A stretch of DNA of 57,244 bases, taken from NCBI GenBank assembly GCA_002163245.1, contig MAAL01000033.1, forward strand, positions 1 to 57,244, written 5' to 3'. Below the pieces are notes generated by a model, which saw only the letters and a program-made list of their open reading frames with translations, searched no databases and was not told the origin of the DNA. Origin of the DNA: Gammaproteobacteria bacterium 42_54_T18. GTDB lineage: Bacteria; Pseudomonadota; Gammaproteobacteria; Pseudomonadales; Ketobacteraceae. Both the position numbers and the translations under genes were made by a program. Position 1 is the first letter of the stretch; every line of letters begins with the position of its first letter. Positions 52,762 to 57,244 of the stretch are shown here, piece after piece.

Positions 52762-55700
52762 ATGAATACTCCAGCCAACATCACGCGTTTAGTGTTTGAG
52801 CTAATTGGCAGTGATGACGAGGTTCGTGTACTCAGCTTCTCAGGGAATGAGTTTATATCAGGGTTATTTTCGTTCTCCCTTGATGTCGCTTGTGAAAATG
52901 GCACGATGACGGCTGATAGTTTTTTGTCGAAGTCTGGGTTGCTAACGCTTGTTGATCCCAGTACACATCGCTTACTGCACGGTGAGATTATTGATGCAGC
53001 CCAGGTTAACCAAGGCCGCCGTTTTACCCAGTTTCAACTTACGGTTGCCCCGAAACCCTGGTATTTACAGAGCCGCAGCGGGAGTCGTATTTTCCAAGAT
53101 CAATCTGTACCGGCAATTATCAAAACAGTATTAGGGGATGCGGGTATTCGAGGTGCTGACGTACGTTTTTCTTTAACCCCTAGTTATCCACCGCGCATAT
53201 ACTGCGTACAACACCAAGAAACCGATTGGGACTTTATATGCCGCTTGATGGAAGAAGAGGGTATTTTCTACTTCTTTGAGCACGCGCTAGATAAGCACAC
53301 CATGGTTATTGGCGATCAAAACAGCTGTTTTAGGGCCTTACCGGGGGGGGCTAGGATTGCCTATCACCCGGTTACCGGATTGGTGCCCGGTAAAGAGTCT
53401 CTTTATGATTACCGCTGTATTCAGGGGGTAGCTACTGGCAAAGTCAGTTTGCAAGACTACTTCTTTGAAAAGCCCAGCTTATCTTTGTTGAGCAGTGCAG
53501 CTGCTAATGGAGCTGGCGCTCGGGGGGATTTTGAGCAATACCATTACCCCGGTTGTTATCAAACCCCAGAAGAAGGTAAGCGTTATGCTCAATTACGTGT
53601 TGATGCGCTAAATACCTTCGCCTTTACCGCGACCATTAAAACCAATAGCCAGCGCTTACAGCCAGGTTATGTCGTGGCAATTGAAGGCCACCCTAGAAAT
53701 AGTGCTAATCGTCAGTACTTAATCACTCAGGTTCATCATAAAAGCCAACAACCACAATCGTTAGAAGAGGGTGCGAGTACAGCAGCTTACTCTTACCAAG
53801 CAACCGTTAGTCTGATCCCTAATGATGTGATCTATCGGCCGGCTCGCACACATGTTGTTAATAAAATCACCGGTACCGAAACAGCAATAGTGACAGGCCC
53901 ACCGGGAGAAGAAATCTACACCGATGAACACGGCCGCATTAAAGTGCACTTTCATTGGGATAGAAATAACGGGTACGACCAAAAAAGTAGTTGTTGGGTG
54001 CGTGTCTCTCAAGCGGTTGCTGGCAGCCAATGGGGAAGTGTTTCAATTCCTCGTGTCGGTGAAGAGGTGATGATTGCCTACGAATCTGGTTTACCAGATC
54101 GTCCTATTGTGATCGGGCGTTTGTACAACGGACAGCACCCTGCTCCTTATCCATTGCCCGCCAATAAAACAAGATCCTCATTAAAAACGCTGAGCACACC
54201 GAATGGTGGTGGTTTTAATGAAGTACGTATTGAAGATAAAAAAGGTAATGAGAAAATTTTTATCCACGCAGAAAAAGACGTGGATATGTTAGTGAAGAAT
54301 GATTGGCGTGAAACTATTGATAATGATGAACATCACTCGGTGGATAAAGCGTCGTTCACTAAAATTGGTAAAGACAATCATCAAACGGTGGATAAGCAAC
54401 ATAACCTTAGTGTTGGAAAAAGTCATTCCCGCCAGGCCGGAAAAGATACCCATATTAAAGCCGGAAAAAACTACATCGCCCAAGCCCAAGAGATTCATTT
54501 AAAAGCCGGTATGCAATTGGTGATTGAAGCTGGTACGGAAGTGGTGATGAAGGCGGGAAGTGGACTGATTGCCCTTAACCCCTCAGGCGTTACTATTAAA
54601 GGGGCGATGGTAAAAATTAACAGCGGTGGTGGGGGTGGTGCAGCTAAAGCCGCATCGCCCGAAGCACCGGTGGCCCCACAAGCACCTAAAGATGATAAAA
54701 GTGGCAAGGTCTCAAAAGCTGCCAAAGCCAAGCAGCAAAAAAATGAAGCGATAGCATTAGCATCAGGTAGTGCCAAAGCGGTTCAGTCAGATGATATTGT
54801 ACTTGCCAGTGTTGTAAGAGGCCCCAATGTTGTTAGTAACGCCCCGTTACCGCCAGAACAAAAAAAGGCTGAGATAGAATGTCTGCGCCCAGATGGAAGC
54901 CCTGCCAAAGGGTTTCCATACCAAGCCATACTCGCCGATGGATCTGAAAAGAAAGGTACCTTAGATGCAAATGGTAAAGCCAGTTTGCAAGGTGTACCAA
55001 AAGGCTCCGTACAAGTTACCGTGGGTGAAACGGTTGTCGCATCAGAAGTGGTACAGCTTCGCCAAGAAATGACACAAATCTTTCAAGCAATGGTTGCGAA
55101 GGAAAAGGCCGATGCGAAGTCACTTGCCGATAATCGCAGTGATCATAATATTCTGCAAGACGCTATGGAAATGGATTTCTCCATTAAGAAAGGCATTTGG
55201 AAAGGTGCGGTAGGTTTGCTGACGTGGATAAATGATGTAAAAGACGTGGTACATCCGGTGGATATCCTACACCGAAAATTACTTGTCGCCTGGAAGAGTT
55301 ACAGCAGTGACAGTGAAGAGTGGGCTGCAACGTACAAAAAGAACATTGAGATAGCGGATCATAAAGAGCTAGTAGAAGCCTTAGGCTTTGATCCAGATAA
55401 AGTGACAGCCGAGGTAATCGCAGAGGCGTATGAGATAACGGGATACCTGTTTGATGATGAAGCTTCTCGAACACTGATTAAACAGTTCGCAAAAGACTTT
55501 GCTCAAGCCCAAGATCGAACCGAGTGGGCAGAGTTTGCCGGTGGTGCGATATTTGAGATTGTATTGGGTGCGGTGATTGTGGCATTAACTGGAGGGTTGG
55601 GGGTTGCAGCCGTCGCAGCGAAGTCTAGTCGTCATGTTGGGAAGTTAACAGAGCTGGGTAAGGTACTTAAAAAGCTGGCGGATAAGTTAAAGGCCGTGAA

Positions 55701-56385
55701 GTTAAGAAAGGTGAAAACGGGACATACAGGGGATACTGTAAAGGTTAAACTGGATAAACCGAGTGAGGTAGAGTTTAGTTCGCATGGGAATGAATTAGGT
55801 GTTGCTGATAGTAAAAATACTGATAGGATGCCAGAGCTGGGTTCTGTTCTAAACAGTAGATTCAGGAATTTAACTTTAGAGCCCGCGACTTCACGGATCG
55901 AACTAACTGGAATGATTGGAGGAAAACCCGTTGGTGGGCCAACTTCGATACCTAAAGGCGCAGGAACTGAAGTGCGAAGAGGGCTGACTAGGGAGAATGA
56001 ATCAGCAGAGATAATTGCTCGAAATGGCTTCAAGGTAGATCAAACGCCGATTCAACTTCCAAATGGAAAAAATCCAGATTTGACAATTGAAGGAAGAGTC
56101 TTTGATGTCCTATCTCCAGTGTCGAACAATGCAAGTCAAATACTGAAAGACGTCAAAAATAAAACCTTAGGGAAGAAGGTAAAGTTACCAGAAGGTGGGT
56201 CTGTTCGCAAAAACCAACAAACTAGAAATTTGGTGGTTAACTTAAATGATACGGCTGTTACGCCGACAGAATTGCAGGAGCTCCTTACAAGGAAGTCTTC
56301 TAGTTTACCAAATTTGGATGAAGTTATAGTAATACCAAAAGGATCAAGCGATCTTGTTCGATTTGATTTTATAGGCAATAGGTGA
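52762..56385 (+). CDS. VgrG spike protein with C-terminal CdiA-CT-type tRNase toxin
   Basis: 1207 residues; ATG after AAGGAAA. Residues 1-about 620 are the VgrG gp27/gp5 core (QHQETDWDFICRLMEEEGIFYFF, TDEHGRIKVHFHWDR, SIPRVGEEVMIAYESG, then a beta-helix of short repeats). An Ala/Lys-rich linker, a transthyretin-like domain (about 705-765), helices with a hydrophobic stretch (about 925-950) and the toxin follow. Residues 1072-1207 match the CdiA_C tRNA-nuclease family: RENESAEIIARNGFKVDQTP, LPNGKNPDLTIEGRVFDVLSP, RNLVVNL and LDEVIVIPKG. A type VI effector cutting tRNA in rivals is the likely role. No other T6SS gene is present here. Confidence 0.88.
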   Translation: MNTPANITRLVFELIGSDDEVRVLSFSGNEFISGLFSFSLDVACENGTMTADSFLSKSGLLTLVDPSTHRLLHGEIIDAAQVNQGRRFTQFQLTVAPKPWYLQSRSGSRIFQDQSVPAIIKTVLGDAGIRGADVRFSLTPSYPPRIYCVQHQETDWDFICRLMEEEGIFYFFEHALDKHTMVIGDQNSCFRALPGGARIAYHPVTGLVPGKESLYDYRCIQGVATGKVSLQDYFFEKPSLSLLSSAAANGAGARGDFEQYHYPGCYQTPEEGKRYAQLRVDALNTFAFTATIKTNSQRLQPGYVVAIEGHPRNSANRQYLITQVHHKSQQPQSLEEGASTAAYSYQATVSLIPNDVIYRPARTHVVNKITGTETAIVTGPPGEEIYTDEHGRIKVHFHWDRNNGYDQKSSCWVRVSQAVAGSQWGSVSIPRVGEEVMIAYESGLPDRPIVIGRLYNGQHPAPYPLPANKTRSSLKTLSTPNGGGFNEVRIEDKKGNEKIFIHAEKDVDMLVKNDWRETIDNDEHHSVDKASFTKIGKDNHQTVDKQHNLSVGKSHSRQAGKDTHIKAGKNYIAQAQEIHLKAGMQLVIEAGTEVVMKAGSGLIALNPSGVTIKGAMVKINSGGGGGAAKAASPEAPVAPQAPKDDKSGKVSKAAKAKQQKNEAIALASGSAKAVQSDDIVLASVVRGPNVVSNAPLPPEQKKAEIECLRPDGSPAKGFPYQAILADGSEKKGTLDANGKASLQGVPKGSVQVTVGETVVASEVVQLRQEMTQIFQAMVAKEKADAKSLADNRSDHNILQDAMEMDFSIKKGIWKGAVGLLTWINDVKDVVHPVDILHRKLLVAWKSYSSDSEEWAATYKKNIEIADHKELVEALGFDPDKVTAEVIAEAYEITGYLFDDEASRTLIKQFAKDFAQAQDRTEWAEFAGGAIFEIVLGAVIVALTGGLGVAAVAAKSSRHVGKLTELGKVLKKLADKLKAVKLRKVKTGHTGDTVKVKLDKPSEVEFSSHGNELGVADSKNTDRMPELGSVLNSRFRNLTLEPATSRIELTGMIGGKPVGGPTSIPKGAGTEVRRGLTRENESAEIIARNGFKVDQTPIQLPNGKNPDLTIEGRVFDVLSPVSNNASQILKDVKNKTLGKKVKLPEGGSVRKNQQTRNLVVNLNDTAVTPTELQELLTRKSSSLPNLDEVIVIPKGSSDLVRFDFIGNR

Positions 56386-56388
56386 GTT

Positions 56389-56823
56389 ATGTCAGTTGAG
56401 ATTGAAATATTTTTTTCAAATGAACAGAAATACGATGAGTTGGTATTACTCATACCAACTTCGTTTCAAATAATTGATCAAGGAGAATACAGGTCTGCAA
56501 ATGTCGAATTAGTTATGTCTGAGCCTGATGAGGATGATTTTGAAGCTCTACTGTCAGTCAAAGATATTGAGGGTTGCAATAATTTATTTTCGTTTACCTT
56601 AAGTGGGCATAAAAATATTATTTTGGGGCAAGATGAAATTGTGTTGCTTCTTTCAAACGTGCTAAGTAGATCAGGCGGAAATGTTGCAATGATTGCAAAT
56701 GGAACATCAATATTACTATATCGTGATAAAGAAGGTGTTTTTCTTGGTGACAGAGAGTTTTGGTCGAATGAGAGAATAAAGTTGTTGAGTGTAGGCGAGG
56801 TGAGTTTTGACAGTTCTTTATAG
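56389..56823 (+). CDS. candidate immunity protein for the VgrG-borne tRNase
   Basis: 144 residues, acidic, no signal peptide, as needed to bind a cytoplasmic toxin. It starts three bases after the VgrG stop, with GGTGAG of the overlapping end as ribosome site. No strong family match is claimed; size, charge and position fit CdiI-type immunity partners. AT content is higher than in vgrG, common for exchanged toxin-immunity modules. Confidence 0.7.
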   Translation: MSVEIEIFFSNEQKYDELVLLIPTSFQIIDQGEYRSANVELVMSEPDEDDFEALLSVKDIEGCNNLFSFTLSGHKNIILGQDEIVLLLSNVLSRSGGNVAMIANGTSILLYRDKEGVFLGDREFWSNERIKLLSVGEVSFDSSL

Positions 56824-56887
56824 TTCGAAACAAGTCAACTTTATTTGACGCTAGCTTAGTGAGCGTCGAAGCTCGAATTGTCGAAAG

Positions 56888-57018
56888 CTATTCAGTCTCA
56901 ACAAACGTATCAATAATCTGTAATAACTGTCGCTTCTTAGTTATCCCTAACTTCTCAATCAGTTGCAGTCGGCGCATTAGTCGTGTGTCTGACTGTTTCG
57001 TCTTCTTAATGGTGTCTG
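56888..57018 (-). pseudogene. C-terminal scrap of an HTH-type regulator
   Basis: On the minus strand an open frame reads VTDTIKKTKQSDTRLMRRLQ, then LIEKLGITKKRQLLQIIDTF and ends VETE-stop at 56888. This resembles the tail of small XRE-type regulators, where RRLxxIEKLxxxxQxxLLxxIDxF closes the protein. The helix-turn-helix itself is missing because the vgrG-like segment begins at 57019. It is probably junk left at a recombination junction. Confidence 0.35.
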
Positions 57019-57244
57019 TTACTCCTACCAAGCAACCGTTAGTTTAATCCCTAATGATGTAATCTATCGGCCGGCTCGCACAGATGTTGTTAATAAAATC
57101 ACCGGTACCGAAACCGCAATAGTGACAGGCCCATCGGGAGAAGAAATCTACACCGATGAACACGGCCGCATTAAAGTGCACTTTCATTGGGATAGAAATA
57201 ACGGGTACGACCAAAAAAGTAGTTGTTGGGTGCGTGTCTCTCAA
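57019..57244 (+). pseudogene. second vgrG segment (no start; continues past the window)
   Basis: 226 bp matching 53788-54013 inside vgrG with seven mismatches, of which two change the protein (His to Asp, Pro to Ser). The homology begins abruptly mid-gene at 57019, with no start codon or ribosome site, and is still open at the window edge. This is the layout of orphan toxin modules: a partial core repeat that can recombine into the full-length vgrG and swap its C-terminal toxin and immunity gene. What follows lies outside the window. Confidence 0.85.

Noticed and set aside
52762-57244. A full type VI secretion locus
   Set aside because: Only VgrG and its immunity candidate are visible; no sheath, baseplate, Hcp or membrane-complex genes are in the window.

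Overview
The window is about 57 kb of chromosome from a Gram-negative bacterium, most likely a marine lipid-degrading gammaproteobacterium. The taxonomic call is inference. It rests on two FadL-type outer-membrane porins, an RND pump with an outer-membrane factor, a VgrG spike, two cytochrome P450s with a ferredoxin and reductase, and acyl-CoA and MaoC/lipid-transfer-thiolase genes. Base composition is moderate to AT-rich and Shine-Dalgarno sites are mostly clear.

Layout. (1) 1-9.4 kb: a tRNA-Gly/tRNA-Asn pair, then an envelope-stress or efflux locus. It holds an outer-membrane factor and a MipA/OmpV protein on the plus strand, facing an RND permease, adaptor, sensor kinase and OmpR-type response regulator on the minus strand. 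All four transcription units carry the same CTTAAG-N5-CTTAAT-like direct repeat (11-bp period, PmrA/QseB-like), so the locus looks like a self-contained regulon. (2) 9.4-19 kb: a broken AraC-type regulator, an intact OruR-like AraC regulator, and a fatty-acyl/terpenoid/steroid-type catabolic operon (acyl-CoA ligase, acyl-CoA dehydrogenase, MaoC hydratase, a thiolase lacking its nucleophilic cysteine). A glycoside-hydrolase remnant and a P450 follow. (3) 19-31 kb: a 12-repeat beta-propeller-like lipoprotein, a frameshifted Tll0287/DUF3365-like heme sensor next to a methyl-accepting chemotaxis protein, an acyltransferase, a beta-lactamase-fold esterase, RhlE helicase, an RluA-type pseudouridine synthase, FKBP, an alpha/beta hydrolase and a ferritin-like hydrolase. 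(4) 31.2-36.1 kb: a four-gene translationally coupled cassette (DUF3348, MotA/ZorA-like DUF802 protein with a very long tail, MotB/ZorB-like OmpA protein, DUF2894) that looks like an ion-driven envelope motor of unknown job. (5) 36.3-39.4 kb: an autotransporter, a small outer-membrane protein and a 5'-truncated PhnA gene. (6) 39.4-52.5 kb: two FadL paralogues with duplicated promoter regions, an SDR / thioesterase / Ltp2-like / MaoC / MaoC-DUF35 operon resembling steroid side-chain degradation genes, ferredoxin reductase, ferredoxin, a P450 and an NTF2-like gene. (7) 52.7 kb to the end: VgrG fused to a CdiA-CT-type tRNase domain, its candidate immunity gene, a scrap of a regulator gene and the start of a second near-identical vgrG segment that runs off the window.

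The most interesting signal outside coding sequence is a palindromic TGCA-N7-TGCA element (best copy TTTTGCA-N7-TGCAAAA). It lies upstream of both fadL genes, the MaoC-DUF35/aldolase operon and the NTF2/P450 unit. It would join substrate uptake, P450 oxidation and side-chain removal under one unidentified regulator.
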